Under the pieces are notes generated by a model that saw only the letters and a program-made list of their open reading frames with translations, had not been told where the DNA came from and did not search any database. From contig CAZWPX010000016.1 in NCBI GenBank assembly GCA_964636125.1, forward strand, positions 16,653 to 80,652: a stretch of DNA of 64,000 nucleotides, written 5' to 3'. The first letter of the stretch is position 1, and every line of letters begins with the position of its first letter. The position numbers and the translations under genes are program-made. Shown here one piece after another: positions 1 to 9,450 of the stretch. This DNA is from CAJINA01 sp964636125. GTDB taxonomy: Bacteria > Desulfobacterota > Desulfobacteria > Desulfobacterales > CAJINA01.

Positions 1-75
1 CAGGGAAGTGTTTTCGGCCAGCTGTCTGAATCTAAAAACATCTTGAAAGAGATCGCTCGATGTGTTAACGCTTAA
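1..75 (+). CDS. 3' end of an upstream gene (partial)
   Basis: An open frame enters from the left edge and stops with TAA at 73-75, giving 24 residues that end ...ARCVNA. The length is too short for family assignment. In several deltaproteobacteria the gene before such a chaperone pair is mfd, so this could be the Mfd C-terminus, but that rests only on remembered synteny. The frame overlaps the first possible GTG (62) of the next gene, which favours the later ATG start there. Confidence 0.35.
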   Translation, partial: QGSVFGQLSESKNILKEIARCVNA

Positions 76-112
76 CAGTTTGTTATTTAAAGAGTTTACA
101 GCAGGCGGCACA

Positions 113-826
113 ATGCAACAACCTTTGCACAACTCATCGATTCTCCGGGTTCTGACGGCCCTTTCAGCCGTTCTTGGATTCCTGTTGCTGGCGGGGTGTC
201 CGGATACGACAACAGCACCGGTCGATACCTACCTGGTGAAGGTTGGCAGCAGCACCCTGTCGGTTAGCGAATTCAATGAAGTATTTGAGATATCAAAAAC
301 TGCATATTCGCACAGTGATATGCTGGACCCCGGGGTTGTGGCCGATATCAAACAACGCCTTTTGAACCAGATGATTGAGGAGTTGATTCTCATCGAAAAG
401 GCCGGTGAACTTGGGATCTCCATCTCCGATGCAGAGCTTGACTACGAAGTCCGCAAGATCAAAGCTGATTATCCTGATGACATTTTTGAAGAAATGTTGC
501 TGGAAGTTGCGGTATCATTTGAGGCTTGGAAAAAGAGACTGAAAACACAGCTTATCGCCCAGCGGTTTATCCAGGCGGAACTGGCCTCAAAAGTTACCAT
601 CACATCACAGGAGGTCGCCCGGTATTACGCAGAACATTTTCCGGAGGATAGCGAGGGCAATGCGGCTGACCGATCCCGGGCAAAAGACGATGAGATGGTC
701 TTGAGAATGCTGAAGAATCAGAAAGTCCAGACAGCCTATGCCAACTGGATGGAGGTTAACAGGCAAAGTGTATCGATTGATATCAATGCCCGGCTGTGGG
801 AAGAAATTACCCGGAAAAACTCTTGA
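113..826 (+). CDS. SurA-like lipoprotein chaperone (SurA N-terminal domain)
   Basis: Probable periplasmic folding factor of the SurA/PpiC superfamily, 237 aa. I start at ATG 113, preceded by AGGCGG, rather than GTG 62, because only this start gives a clean lipoprotein signal: a hydrophobic stretch ending LLLAGC with the lipobox Cys at residue 29. The mature part carries the helical SurA N-terminal pattern (VGSSTLSVSEFNEVF, then LLNQMIEELILIEKAGELG). It ends before any complete parvulin (PpiC) domain, so it is likely a chaperone without prolyl isomerase activity. A second SurA-type gene follows 29 bp downstream and is probably co-transcribed. Family assignment is good; client proteins are unknown. 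Confidence 0.75.
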   Translation: MQQPLHNSSILRVLTALSAVLGFLLLAGCPDTTTAPVDTYLVKVGSSTLSVSEFNEVFEISKTAYSHSDMLDPGVVADIKQRLLNQMIEELILIEKAGELGISISDAELDYEVRKIKADYPDDIFEEMLLEVAVSFEAWKKRLKTQLIAQRFIQAELASKVTITSQEVARYYAEHFPEDSEGNAADRSRAKDDEMVLRMLKNQKVQTAYANWMEVNRQSVSIDINARLWEEITRKNS

Positions 827-855
827 TCCCCATATGACCATACGAATTACAGGTG

Positions 856-1884
856 ATGCAAAAAACGATGACTATTAAATGGTTCCTTAAATCCCGGACG
901 GCGGTATTCAGCCTGCTGGTGATCCTGTGCGGTGGCCTGATACCCTTGAGTGCCGCGGCTTTGGAAGACAAACCCGGCGAACTGGTGGATCGTATTGTCG
1001 CGATCGTCAATGATGATATAATCGTACTCTCCGAACTCAGTGAAAAGTTGAAACCCTACGCGGAGAGAATATCAAAAATGGGCTATCCGCCAGAGAAAGA
1101 AAAGAAGATGCTCTACAAGGTCCGCGAGGACATTATCAACACAATGGTGGATCAAAAACTGACGGAGCAGGAAGTTAAAAAATTTGGCATAAAGATCCAT
1201 GACGAAGAGGTTTTAAGCGCCATTGAAAGGGTCAAGCAGAAAAATTCACTTACCCAGGAACAGATGCTGGCAGACATGGAACGCCAGGGCATGACCCTGG
1301 CGCTTCTCAAAGAAAATATTCGTGATCAGATGCTCAGGGCAAGGCTCCTGAATGTGGCCGTGAAGTCAAAAATTGTGATCACCAATGAAGACGTCCGGGC
1401 TTACTTCGACGCTCATCCGGAGGAATTTCAAGGCGAAAAGGAAGTCCATCTCAGAAACATTATGACAGACTTGCCCAAATTTGCCTTCCAGGCCGAGATA
1501 GATGCCAGTCGCAAGCAGATGCAGCAGGTGCTCGACCGGCTGGATTCAGGGGAGCCTTTCAACCTGGTTGCCCGGGAATTGGACCAAGCCAATGAAGGCG
1601 CGCTGGTATCCAACGACATCGGCATGTTTAAGCTCAGCGTCCTTTCGCCAGAGCTGCAGGCTGCCGTCGGAGCGCTTGAGGCCGGCCAGCATACCGGCCT
1701 GCTGGATACGGAAAGCGGTTACCAGATCTTTTATGTGCATAAGGTGAAAGCGGGTGCCGGCAAAGCGTTTGAGACGGTTTTGCCGGAAATTCAGGAAAAG
1801 CTTTTCAATGAGCAGGTGGACAAGCGTTTTGATCTGTGGTTAAGCGATCTTCGCAAAAAATCACACATCCAGATCGTGCGGTAG
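856..1884 (+). CDS. SurA-like periplasmic peptidylprolyl isomerase
   Basis: 342 aa. The N-terminus has a signal peptide (hydrophobic AVFSLLVILCGGLIPLSAAA). A SurA N-terminal chaperone domain follows (DRIVAIVNDDIIVLSEL, the typical SurA opening), then a single parvulin-like PpiC domain at about residues 185-300, beginning near EVHLRNIMTD and ending ...ESGYQIFYVHKV. E. coli SurA has two parvulin domains; this one has one. It would assist outer-membrane protein folding in the periplasm. GTG 853 and ATG 856 are adjacent; I chose ATG. It follows the lipoprotein paralogue by 29 bp, which suggests a paired chaperone operon. Confidence 0.85.
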   Translation: MQKTMTIKWFLKSRTAVFSLLVILCGGLIPLSAAALEDKPGELVDRIVAIVNDDIIVLSELSEKLKPYAERISKMGYPPEKEKKMLYKVREDIINTMVDQKLTEQEVKKFGIKIHDEEVLSAIERVKQKNSLTQEQMLADMERQGMTLALLKENIRDQMLRARLLNVAVKSKIVITNEDVRAYFDAHPEEFQGEKEVHLRNIMTDLPKFAFQAEIDASRKQMQQVLDRLDSGEPFNLVARELDQANEGALVSNDIGMFKLSVLSPELQAAVGALEAGQHTGLLDTESGYQIFYVHKVKAGAGKAFETVLPEIQEKLFNEQVDKRFDLWLSDLRKKSHIQIVR

Positions 1885-1943
1885 TGCCGGCCCGTGAACG
1901 GGCCGGCATCCCCTGCCACATACCCTGACGGAAAATTTCGATC

Positions 1944-2888
1944 ATGGAAAAAAAGAGATCTGCATCTTTCGGGAAATACCTGAAGACCGTTCGGCTGGAA
2001 AAAGGGATCAAATTATCCGAAATCGCCGCCCAAACAAAAGTCAGCAAGGTGACCCTTGAATTGATCGAGGCCGAAGATCATCCCAGATTGCCTGCGGAAG
2101 TCTTTGTTAAAGGGTTCCTCCGGGCTTATGCAAAGGTCGTCAGTGCGGATGGGGATGTGGCTGTTGACAGCTATGTAGAAAGCCGGCGTCTGCTGGACGA
2201 GAACGCACGTTCCGAGACGGATGAGGCCAGATCCAGATCTCGTTTCGGGGTGCGTATGTTGCTCTGCGGGGTCATCTTTGCTGCGATCATCGTTGTAGCG
2301 GTGTTAACCCTGCAGACAGAGAAACCCGCAGAAAAACCAACCCCGGCCGTGCCGGCAGAACCTCTGGAGAAACCGGCTGTCAAAGCGCCTGCCGTTGTTG
2401 CCCCGGAGGGCGGGGGCGCTGTCAAGAAGACTTCCGGGACTGTGCCCCTGCCAGCGACGTCGGCTCCCGGTGCGACCCCGGCCGAGCCGGCACCGCCTTT
2501 TGAACCAGCGCAGACTGAGAAACCAGAACCACAACCAGAACCACAACCAGAGCTCAAACCAGAGCTCAAATCAGAGCCAGCACCGGCGCCCAAACCGATG
2601 GGTACAACTCAGGTGCCGGCAGAAACAGCCACCCCGGAATCGTCCTCATCCCGATTGCAGCAGCAGATCAACATCCAGGCCGTGGATGATACCTGGCTGA
2701 AGGTCATTGTGGACGGCCTGAAAACAAATGAGTACAGTCTGGCACCCGGAGACCGTCTTGAACTGAAGGCCGAAAAGGGGTTTAACCTGCTCATCGGCAA
2801 TGCCACCGGGATTCAGCTGTCGTATAATGGGAAACCGGTGGCGGTACCGGGGAAAAGCGGTCAGGTGGTAACACTGCAGCTCCCCTGA
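1944..2888 (+). CDS. RodZ-like HTH membrane protein
   Basis: 314 aa with the RodZ layout. An N-terminal cytoplasmic helix-turn-helix (residues about 8-70, FGKYLKTVRLEKGIKLSEIA ... VFVKGFLRAYA) is followed by one transmembrane helix (about 95-115, LLCGVIFAAIIVVAVLTL). A long periplasmic Pro/Ala/Glu linker comes next, then a C-terminal DUF4115-type beta domain (about 240-314, DDTWLKVIVDG...). RodZ proteins couple MreB filaments to the cell-wall elongation machinery, and the HTH binds MreB rather than DNA. The linker includes short DNA repeats (2521-2590, CCAGAACCACAA-type units) encoding EPQPEPQPELKPELK. No mreB is in the window. Confidence 0.8.
   Translation: MEKKRSASFGKYLKTVRLEKGIKLSEIAAQTKVSKVTLELIEAEDHPRLPAEVFVKGFLRAYAKVVSADGDVAVDSYVESRRLLDENARSETDEARSRSRFGVRMLLCGVIFAAIIVVAVLTLQTEKPAEKPTPAVPAEPLEKPAVKAPAVVAPEGGGAVKKTSGTVPLPATSAPGATPAEPAPPFEPAQTEKPEPQPEPQPELKPELKSEPAPAPKPMGTTQVPAETATPESSSSRLQQQINIQAVDDTWLKVIVDGLKTNEYSLAPGDRLELKAEKGFNLLIGNATGIQLSYNGKPVAVPGKSGQVVTLQLP
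2521..2590 (+). repeat. Short tandem repeats in the RodZ-like linker
   Basis: Repeated 12-bp-scale units (CCAGAACCACAA, then CCAGAGCTCAAA) encode alternating Glu-Pro/Gln-Pro and Glu-Leu-Lys-Pro. In-frame copy-number change would alter linker length without breaking the protein. Confidence 0.7.
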
Positions 2889-3047
2889 TCGACTTGGCCT
2901 GCAGCTCCGGTCGGACGGGGCTCTGCCGGTTTTAAATGGCTCTGCCGGTTCCTTTCCTGCTTTCCATTTGGCGGGGATGCCCGAATCGTCTCTTCGCTGG
3001 TGGTTTTACTCACAAGAAAGACTTACATCCTTACGAGGACAGGCACA

Positions 3048-4400
3048 ATGATTGGTGATAAGAACAAAGTCTTGTATGAGAGCATCAAGCGGTTGCTGCG
3101 CAGAGGTGCGACGGTGCACCTGAAAAAAATCGTCAACAAGACACATGCTGCCGATCTGGCCATTGTATTCCAATCCCTGCCGCTTTCCCAGCAGCACCAG
3201 CTCTTTGCGTTGATGGATGATGTGGAGCAAAAGGGAATTCTTTTCGGCGAACTGCAAGATGTCGATCTGATGGAATTGATCGACGCGATGCCCATTGACG
3301 AAATCGTCGCAATTTTGGAAAGCATGCCCGCCGATGACGTGGCTGACCTGGTCGGAAAACTCCCGGAAGAAAAAGCGGATACCATCCTGGAAACGATGCA
3401 GGCCGAGGGCTCCGAGGAGGTTGAAGGCTTGCTCCGGTACGGGGATGAGACAGCCGGCGGGATCATGGTTCCCGATTTTATCGCTTTGCGCGAAGACATC
3501 TCTGCCCGGGAGGCGATCGAATCCATCCAGAGGGACTATGTGGACGTCGAGATGCCGTTTTATCTATACGTGGTCGACCAATACGGCAAGCTCGTGGGGG
3601 TGAGTTCACTGCGGCAACTGGTGGTGGTGGCCGCGGAGACCGAGTTGAAAGATTTTATGACCACTGATGTGTTCGCGGTCCAGACGGACATGGACCAGGA
3701 AGAAGTGGCGAAGATCGTTTCCAATTATGACATCCTGGCTGTTCCGGTGCTGGATGACAGCAACCGGTTGGTGGGCATCGTCACCGTGGATGATGTTATC
3801 GATATTCTGCGTAAAGAGGCTACTGAAGATATATTGAAGATGGCCGGGGCCGGCGAAGAGTTTGTGGAGACCCAATCGGTTGTGCGCAGCACCCGGATTC
3901 GGCTGCCGTGGCTGTTTGCCAGCTGCGTGGGCGGAATTCTGGCATTTTTGATTATCGGGCAGTTTGAAGAGAGCCTGAAAGCGATGACGTATCTGGCGGC
4001 TTTCATTCCTGTGATCATGGGCATGGGGGGCAATATCGGCACGCAGTCGTCGACGATTGTTGTGCGCGGGCTGGCCACGGGCCGGCTCAGTGTCAGGGAT
4101 ATCTGGTCGGTTGTTTCCAAGGAACTGACCATTGGCCTGATTTTGGGCGTCGTGTACGGGGTGCTCATCGGGATCGTGGCCCAGGTCAGTTTCGGGACGG
4201 GCGCGTTCACTGTTTCGGTGGGGCTCGGGGTGCTGTCTTCCATGTCTGTAGCGGCCCTGGTCGGGTCCCTGGTGCCGATGGTTTTTGCCAGACTCAACAT
4301 TGATCCCGCTGTGGCGACCGGTCCTTTTGTAACGACTTCTATAGATATTATCAGCGTCTTTTTTTATTTCAAGATCGCTACAACGCTGCTCAGTATTTAA
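3048..4400 (+). CDS. mgtE: Magnesium transporter MgtE
   Basis: 450 aa, the normal length for MgtE. I chose ATG 3048, which has GAGGACAGG upstream, over GTG 3000. Domain order is an N-terminal superhelical MgtE_N domain (about 20-125), two CBS domains (about 130-250, including VPVLDDSNRLVGIVTVDDV), a connecting helix, and five C-terminal transmembrane helices. The core signature GMGGNIGTQSSTIVVRGLA lines the pore. The protein imports Mg2+ down its electrochemical gradient and is gated by cytosolic Mg2+ through the CBS domains. I see no M-box-like leader in the 159 bp before it. Confidence 0.95.
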   Translation: MIGDKNKVLYESIKRLLRRGATVHLKKIVNKTHAADLAIVFQSLPLSQQHQLFALMDDVEQKGILFGELQDVDLMELIDAMPIDEIVAILESMPADDVADLVGKLPEEKADTILETMQAEGSEEVEGLLRYGDETAGGIMVPDFIALREDISAREAIESIQRDYVDVEMPFYLYVVDQYGKLVGVSSLRQLVVVAAETELKDFMTTDVFAVQTDMDQEEVAKIVSNYDILAVPVLDDSNRLVGIVTVDDVIDILRKEATEDILKMAGAGEEFVETQSVVRSTRIRLPWLFASCVGGILAFLIIGQFEESLKAMTYLAAFIPVIMGMGGNIGTQSSTIVVRGLATGRLSVRDIWSVVSKELTIGLILGVVYGVLIGIVAQVSFGTGAFTVSVGLGVLSSMSVAALVGSLVPMVFARLNIDPAVATGPFVTTSIDIISVFFYFKIATTLLSI

Positions 4401-4422
4401 GCCTCAACGATGAGATAAACAG

Positions 4423-5187
4423 ATGTCAGGATATACGACACCCGCTCTTTTACTCCGGCGGATCAATTACGGGGATCATGACCTGATCATCAACCTGTTC
4501 ACGCTTGAACGCGGCAAGATCGCCGTCATCGCCAAGGCGGCCAAAAAGAGCGTCAAGCGCTTTGGTGGTATTCTGGAGCTGTTTTCAGACTTGGAAATTG
4601 TCGTCAATCCCGGTCGGGGCAAGGGGCTGCCGGTGTTGCAGGAGGCCACTTTGATCCAGCCCTACACTGCTATAAGGTCGGATGTGGTCAAGACTGCCTA
4701 TGCCAGCTACTGGTCGGAGCTGGTCAACACCTGGGTGGAAGAGTATGAGCGGCAGGACCTGATATTCAACCTTCTCAGGCATGTAATCAGTGAACTTGAC
4801 CGGGGCGTAAAAGGGACCCGGGCCCTTTCAATCCTGTTCCAGATTCGTTTCATGGCACTGTCAGGCCTGGCCCCGAACCTGGCAAACTGCAGTCGCTGCG
4901 GACTGCCGCTTGAGAAGATCGCAGCGCCCCAGGTTCATTTCAGCCTCTCGGCGGGAGGACTTGTCTGTGACGCCTGCGGTTCACATTCCGACCGGCGGGT
5001 GGCCCTGTCACGGGGCACGCTGAAACAGTTGGCCTGGATCCAGCGGCGTGATTTAGAAAAAGCCCTGCGGTTGCAATTTTCGGAGTCATCCCTGGATCAG
5101 GGCCTGGCGCTGTGCGAAGCGTTTGTGCCCTATCATCTCGGCAAGGAGCCGAAAAGCCTGAGATTTCTCAGGCAGGTGAGACCGTAA
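4423..5187 (+). CDS. recO: DNA repair protein RecO
   Basis: 254 aa, standard size. An N-terminal OB fold (TPALLLRRINYGDHDLIINL) is followed by a helical domain. The zinc site is CSRCG around residue 158 with a second pair VCDACG around 185. RecO loads RecA onto SSB-coated single strands with RecR in the RecFOR pathway. It starts 22 bp after mgtE. Confidence 0.93.
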   Translation: MSGYTTPALLLRRINYGDHDLIINLFTLERGKIAVIAKAAKKSVKRFGGILELFSDLEIVVNPGRGKGLPVLQEATLIQPYTAIRSDVVKTAYASYWSELVNTWVEEYERQDLIFNLLRHVISELDRGVKGTRALSILFQIRFMALSGLAPNLANCSRCGLPLEKIAAPQVHFSLSAGGLVCDACGSHSDRRVALSRGTLKQLAWIQRRDLEKALRLQFSESSLDQGLALCEAFVPYHLGKEPKSLRFLRQVRP

Positions 5188-5254
5188 TCGCACCCGGTTT
5201 TGGCTGAAACCCGAAAGAGTTATTAACCTTAATCCTTAAAACTGGGACAAGAGT

Positions 5255-6331
5255 ATGTACCGATCAGTACGGCGCTTTCTTGAAGGAAACGGGCCTGTGG
5301 AGGCCTCGGCACCGGTGCGTGTGGACCTGGGCGGTACCCTGGATATCAGCACACTGCATTATCCGCTCAGGCACTTGCAGCCGGAAACCTTTAACGCTGC
5401 CATTGGCCTGCGGACTGCGGTTTGGCTGCGTCCTTTCTCGGATGGAAAGATCAAGGTGTCGTCGCGTGGATTTTCCGAGGCTGTTTTTGAACCGGGCCGC
5501 GCCCCGTTCAAACATCCCCTCGGACTGATGTTTGCCGTAGCCTGCTATTTTGGGGTGACCGGTCTGCACATTGATATTATGTCAGCCTCGCCACCTAAAA
5601 GTGCCCTGGGTGGCTCTTCATCCGCGGCTGTCGCCCTGGTATCCGCCTATGGGCATCTCATGCAGGCTGAACGGGGGCATGTACCTTTTGGCCGGGACCA
5701 GGCCGCGCTGCTGGCCCATCATATTGAAGCCGGCGTGGCCGGTGTTCCCTGCGGATTGCAAGATCAGTTGGCCGCGGCCTACGGCGGTATTCATGCCTGG
5801 GCCTGGCAGGCCGACCCGGCCGGACCGGGTTTTATCCGCAAGCCGTTGCTAACCGGAGAGGGGCACCCCTGGTTTGAGCAGCGCGTGCTGCTGGCCTATT
5901 GTGGTATGCCGCATGAATCCCGGGATGTGAACAGCCGCTGGATCGCACAGTTTCTCGAAGCCCGGACCCGTCCCGAGTGGTGTGAAATTGTGGACTGTAC
6001 CAGAGGCTTTATTGATGCTATGGAACAGGGTGATTCTGATGCAGCCGTGCGGTGGATGAACCGTGAAAACCATATCCGGCAGAAAATGACGGCGGATGTG
6101 CTGGATGCACTGGGAAGTCGTCTCTGCAAGGCGGCGGTTGCTGCGCAATGCGGCGCCCGGTTTACCGGGGCCGGTGGTGGCGGCTGTGTTTGGGCAATGG
6201 GGCGCACTCAGAATATCCACACGCTGGAAGCCACGTGGGCAGAGCAAGTTAAAACAGTTGACAGCGCCCAATTGCTGGATGTTGTGATCGATAAACAAGG
6301 CGTCGTTGTGAACAACGAATTGCTAATTTAA
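5255..6331 (+). CDS. GHMP-family sugar kinase
   Basis: 358 aa. GHMP kinase motifs are present: an opening APVRVDLGGTLD, the phosphate-binding motif PPKSALGGSSSAAVAL at about residues 113-128, and the C-terminal motif ARFTGAGGGGC at about 301-311. Such enzymes phosphorylate sugars (galactokinase, heptose-7-phosphate kinase, fucokinase). The closest general look is to the heptose/galactose kinase branch, but I cannot assign the substrate. It sits alone between recO and glyQ with no other sugar genes, in the same direction and with short gaps, so it may be transcribed with them. Confidence 0.8.
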   Translation: MYRSVRRFLEGNGPVEASAPVRVDLGGTLDISTLHYPLRHLQPETFNAAIGLRTAVWLRPFSDGKIKVSSRGFSEAVFEPGRAPFKHPLGLMFAVACYFGVTGLHIDIMSASPPKSALGGSSSAAVALVSAYGHLMQAERGHVPFGRDQAALLAHHIEAGVAGVPCGLQDQLAAAYGGIHAWAWQADPAGPGFIRKPLLTGEGHPWFEQRVLLAYCGMPHESRDVNSRWIAQFLEARTRPEWCEIVDCTRGFIDAMEQGDSDAAVRWMNRENHIRQKMTADVLDALGSRLCKAAVAAQCGARFTGAGGGGCVWAMGRTQNIHTLEATWAEQVKTVDSAQLLDVVIDKQGVVVNNELLI

Positions 6332-6349
6332 ACAAGTTGAGGACAATCA

Positions 6350-7222
6350 ATGAATTTTCAGGATGTAATTTCAGCATTAAACAATTTTTGGGGCAAAAAA
6401 GGCTGTGTCCTGGCCCAACCTTATGACCTGGAAGTAGGGGCCGGCACCTTCCACCCAACCACTTTGCTAAAATCCCTGGGCCCGGAGCCCTGGAATGTGG
6501 CCTATGTCCAGCCTTCCCGGCGGCCGACGGATGGCCGTTATGGTGAGAATCCAAACCGCCTGCAGCACTATTACCAGTACCAGGTTATTCTCAAACCCTC
6601 ACCGGAATACTCCCAGGAGTTGTACCTGGAAAGCATGAAGGTTCTCGGGGTCGATCCCCTGGAGCATGATATCCGCTTTGTTGAGGATGACTGGGAGTCG
6701 CCGACCTTAGGTGCCTCTGGGCTGGGCTGGGAGGTGTGGCTGGATGGCATGGAAATCACCCAGTTTACCTATTTTCAGCAGGCCGGCAGTATCGAGTTGT
6801 CGCCTGTCTGCGTGGAGCTGACCTATGGTCTGGAACGAATTGCCATGTACCTGCAGGGTGTGGACAATGTCTATGACTTGAAATGGAATGACCGGATTTT
6901 ATACGGCGACGTACATCACCAGCAGGAAGTTGAGCAGTCCACCTACAATTTCGAAGTGGCCAATGTGGATGCGCTATTTGATTTCTTCAACATGTACGAG
7001 GCCGAGGCCAAGCGGATCTTGGCGGAAAGGCAGCTCATCCTGCCGGCCTACGAGTATACCTTGAAGTGTTCACACTCCTTTAACCTGCTGGATGCCCGTG
7101 GTGCTATCAGTGTAACGGAGCGAACCGGCTATATCGGGCGTATCCGCAACTTGGCCAGACACTGTGCCGAGGGCTACCTGGCGCAGCGGGAGGCCATGGG
7201 GTTCCCCCTGCTAAACCGGTAG
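6350..7222 (+). CDS. glyQ: Glycyl-tRNA synthetase alpha subunit
   Basis: 290 aa, the normal size. It is recognisable from the start (FQDVISALNNFWGKKGCVL) and from the class II catalytic blocks (QPSRRPTDGRYGENPNR, WEVWLDGMEITQFTYFQQ). With GlyS it charges tRNA-Gly as an alpha2beta2 enzyme. ATG is preceded by TTGAGGAC. It starts 18 bp after the sugar kinase and is followed 134 bp later by glyS. Confidence 0.97.
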   Translation: MNFQDVISALNNFWGKKGCVLAQPYDLEVGAGTFHPTTLLKSLGPEPWNVAYVQPSRRPTDGRYGENPNRLQHYYQYQVILKPSPEYSQELYLESMKVLGVDPLEHDIRFVEDDWESPTLGASGLGWEVWLDGMEITQFTYFQQAGSIELSPVCVELTYGLERIAMYLQGVDNVYDLKWNDRILYGDVHHQQEVEQSTYNFEVANVDALFDFFNMYEAEAKRILAERQLILPAYEYTLKCSHSFNLLDARGAISVTERTGYIGRIRNLARHCAEGYLAQREAMGFPLLNR

Positions 7223-7356
7223 TAATTCGATCGGTAAGAAACCGGTTAAAGGCTGCTGATGCCCTGAGTGTGGTAAGGCAAGGCCCGCATCTTTAACCGT
7301 TCAATTTCCATGCCGCCGGGCTGATAAAGGCGGACGCATGTAACGACGAGGAGCTT

Positions 7357-9435
7357 ATGAATACTTTACTACTTGAAATTGGGGCTGAAGAAATTCCGGC
7401 CGGATATATCCAACCCGCCCTTAAGGCGCTGGCGGAAACACTGTCAGCGAAACTGGAGAAGGCCCGTATCGGCCATGGCGCGATCGACACGTATGGTACA
7501 CCGCGACGCCTGGCGGTTATGGTGGCGGATGTAGTCGGTAAACAGCAATCGGTAACCACAGAAATGCTCGGCCCACCCCGAAAAATTGGCTTTGACGACA
7601 AGGGTAATCCCACCGTGGCCGCCGAGAAATTTGCAGAGAAAGCCGGTGTCAAAGTGGGCAGTCTTAAAACCAAAGAGAAGGAAAGAGGGATCTACCTTTT
7701 CGCTAAAAAACTCGAACGGGGCGTGGCCACCTCGACGGTGCTTAAACAGATTTTGCCCGGGATCATTCTCAACACACCCTTTCCCAAAACCATGCGCTGG
7801 ATGGACCTGGATATTGCTTTTGCCCGGCCGATGCATTCGATCCTGGCCCTGCTGGGGGATCGGGTTGTCTCTTTTACGGTGGGCAATGTTAAAAGTGGGC
7901 GCTATACCAGGGGCCACAGCTTCATGTACCCCAAGAAGATAAAGATCCAGCATCCGGACGAATATATTGAGACCTTGCGGCAAGCCAGCGTGATTGCAGA
8001 TATTGCCGAGCGCAGGGCCATGGTCGAAGAGCAGGTCGCCGCAGAAGCCCGGACATCGGGCGGAGCTGTTTTGGAAGACCCCGAACTTGTGGATATCGTC
8101 ACCAACCTGGTCGAGTATCCCCTTGCGACCGCCGGCGGGTTTGAAGCTGAATTTCTGGAAGTCCCCCGGGAGGTTCTCATCACAGCCATGCGGGAACACC
8201 AGAAATATTTTGCGGTGATCGACGCCAGCGGCGACCTGATGCCTAAATTCATCCCGGTCAACAACACCCGGACCCGGGATATGGCCCTGGTGGCTACCGG
8301 GCATGAACGGGTTCTGCGGGCCCGCTTGAGTGACGCCAAATTTTTCTACAATGCCGATGTGCAGATTCCGGTTGAAGAGCGCGTTGCCAAACTCAATGGG
8401 GTTCTGTTCCAGGCCAAACTGGGATCCATGTACGCCAAAACAGAGCGTATCGGTGGCCTGGGAGGATTCCTGGCAGATGCGGTTGGCGGTGATGCGCAGC
8501 TGAAAACTGATTTTGGCCGGGCCGCCCGGCAGTGCAAATCAGACCTGGTCAGCCAGGTGGTGGTGGAGTTCCCAAAATTGCAGGGGGTGATGGGCCGTGT
8601 CTACGCCGTTGTGGCCGGCGAGAACAGCGAGGTGGCCGCCGCCATCGAAGAGCACTACCGGCCGACCCGCTCCGGCGGCGCATTGCCGGAAACGGCAACC
8701 GGTTCGTTGTTGAGCATCGCCGACAAGATCGATTCCATCTGCGGCTGCTTTTCCGTCGGTCTTATCCCCACCGGCGCGGCAGACCCCTACGCCCTCAGGC
8801 GCCAGGGTATCGGTGTGATCCAGATCATGCGGGCCCGGGAGTTTGCTTTTTCACTGAAGTCTTTGATCAAATTCGGCATCGAACAGTTCGGGGACAAGGT
8901 GGCCGCAAACGTCGCTGATGTGACCGACCAGATTTATGTATTTCTGCAGCGCCGGATTGCCCGGATTCTGGTGGACGAAGGCTTTTCCAAGGACGTGGTC
9001 GCAGCGGTGACCAGTGTCTCCGTGGATCACATTCCACATGTCTGGAAACGGGTTCAGGCCCTGGAAACACTCAAGGGGGCCGCAGATTTTGAGCCGCTGG
9101 CAGTTGCTTTCAAGCGGGTTGCCAATATCATGAAGAAATCCGGCCAGGCCGCAGGAGATTCAGTGGACCAGTCCCTGTTTAAGGATACGGCTGAAACAGA
9201 CCTGTTCAAGGCTGTACAGGCCGTCCGGCAGGAAGTAGCCGGGTGCCTGGAAAGCGGTAATTTTGACAAGGCCCTGGCCCGCATTGCTTCCCTGAGGCCC
9301 GCGGTTGATGTGTTTTTTGACGAAGTACTTGTCATGGCAGAGAATGAAAGCCTGCGCAGCAACCGGCTATCATTGCTGGGTTCCATCGTGGACCTGTTCG
9401 ATCAGTTTGCTGATTTTACCAAGCTGTCTACCTAA
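7357..9435 (+). CDS. glyS: Glycyl-tRNA synthetase beta subunit
   Basis: 692 aa, standard length. The N-terminus (LLLEIGAEEIPAGYIQPALK) and the block SVSVDHIPHVWKRVQALE are typical of the family, and the C-terminal part forms the anticodon-binding region. It partners GlyQ. The start has a strong GAGGAG. Confidence 0.97.
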   Translation: MNTLLLEIGAEEIPAGYIQPALKALAETLSAKLEKARIGHGAIDTYGTPRRLAVMVADVVGKQQSVTTEMLGPPRKIGFDDKGNPTVAAEKFAEKAGVKVGSLKTKEKERGIYLFAKKLERGVATSTVLKQILPGIILNTPFPKTMRWMDLDIAFARPMHSILALLGDRVVSFTVGNVKSGRYTRGHSFMYPKKIKIQHPDEYIETLRQASVIADIAERRAMVEEQVAAEARTSGGAVLEDPELVDIVTNLVEYPLATAGGFEAEFLEVPREVLITAMREHQKYFAVIDASGDLMPKFIPVNNTRTRDMALVATGHERVLRARLSDAKFFYNADVQIPVEERVAKLNGVLFQAKLGSMYAKTERIGGLGGFLADAVGGDAQLKTDFGRAARQCKSDLVSQVVVEFPKLQGVMGRVYAVVAGENSEVAAAIEEHYRPTRSGGALPETATGSLLSIADKIDSICGCFSVGLIPTGAADPYALRRQGIGVIQIMRAREFAFSLKSLIKFGIEQFGDKVAANVADVTDQIYVFLQRRIARILVDEGFSKDVVAAVTSVSVDHIPHVWKRVQALETLKGAADFEPLAVAFKRVANIMKKSGQAAGDSVDQSLFKDTAETDLFKAVQAVRQEVAGCLESGNFDKALARIASLRPAVDVFFDEVLVMAENESLRSNRLSLLGSIVDLFDQFADFTKLST

Positions 9436-9450
9436 AAGGAGTAATGAGTT

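Noticed and set aside
2171..2593. 140-codon minus-strand Gly/Ser-rich frame
   Set aside because: Antisense of the Pro/Glu linker of the RodZ-like gene.
2889..3047. Possible M-box riboswitch upstream of mgtE
   Set aside because: 159 bp is short, only a 13-bp direct repeat (GGCTCTGCCGGTT) is seen and no M-box-like conserved blocks are recognisable.
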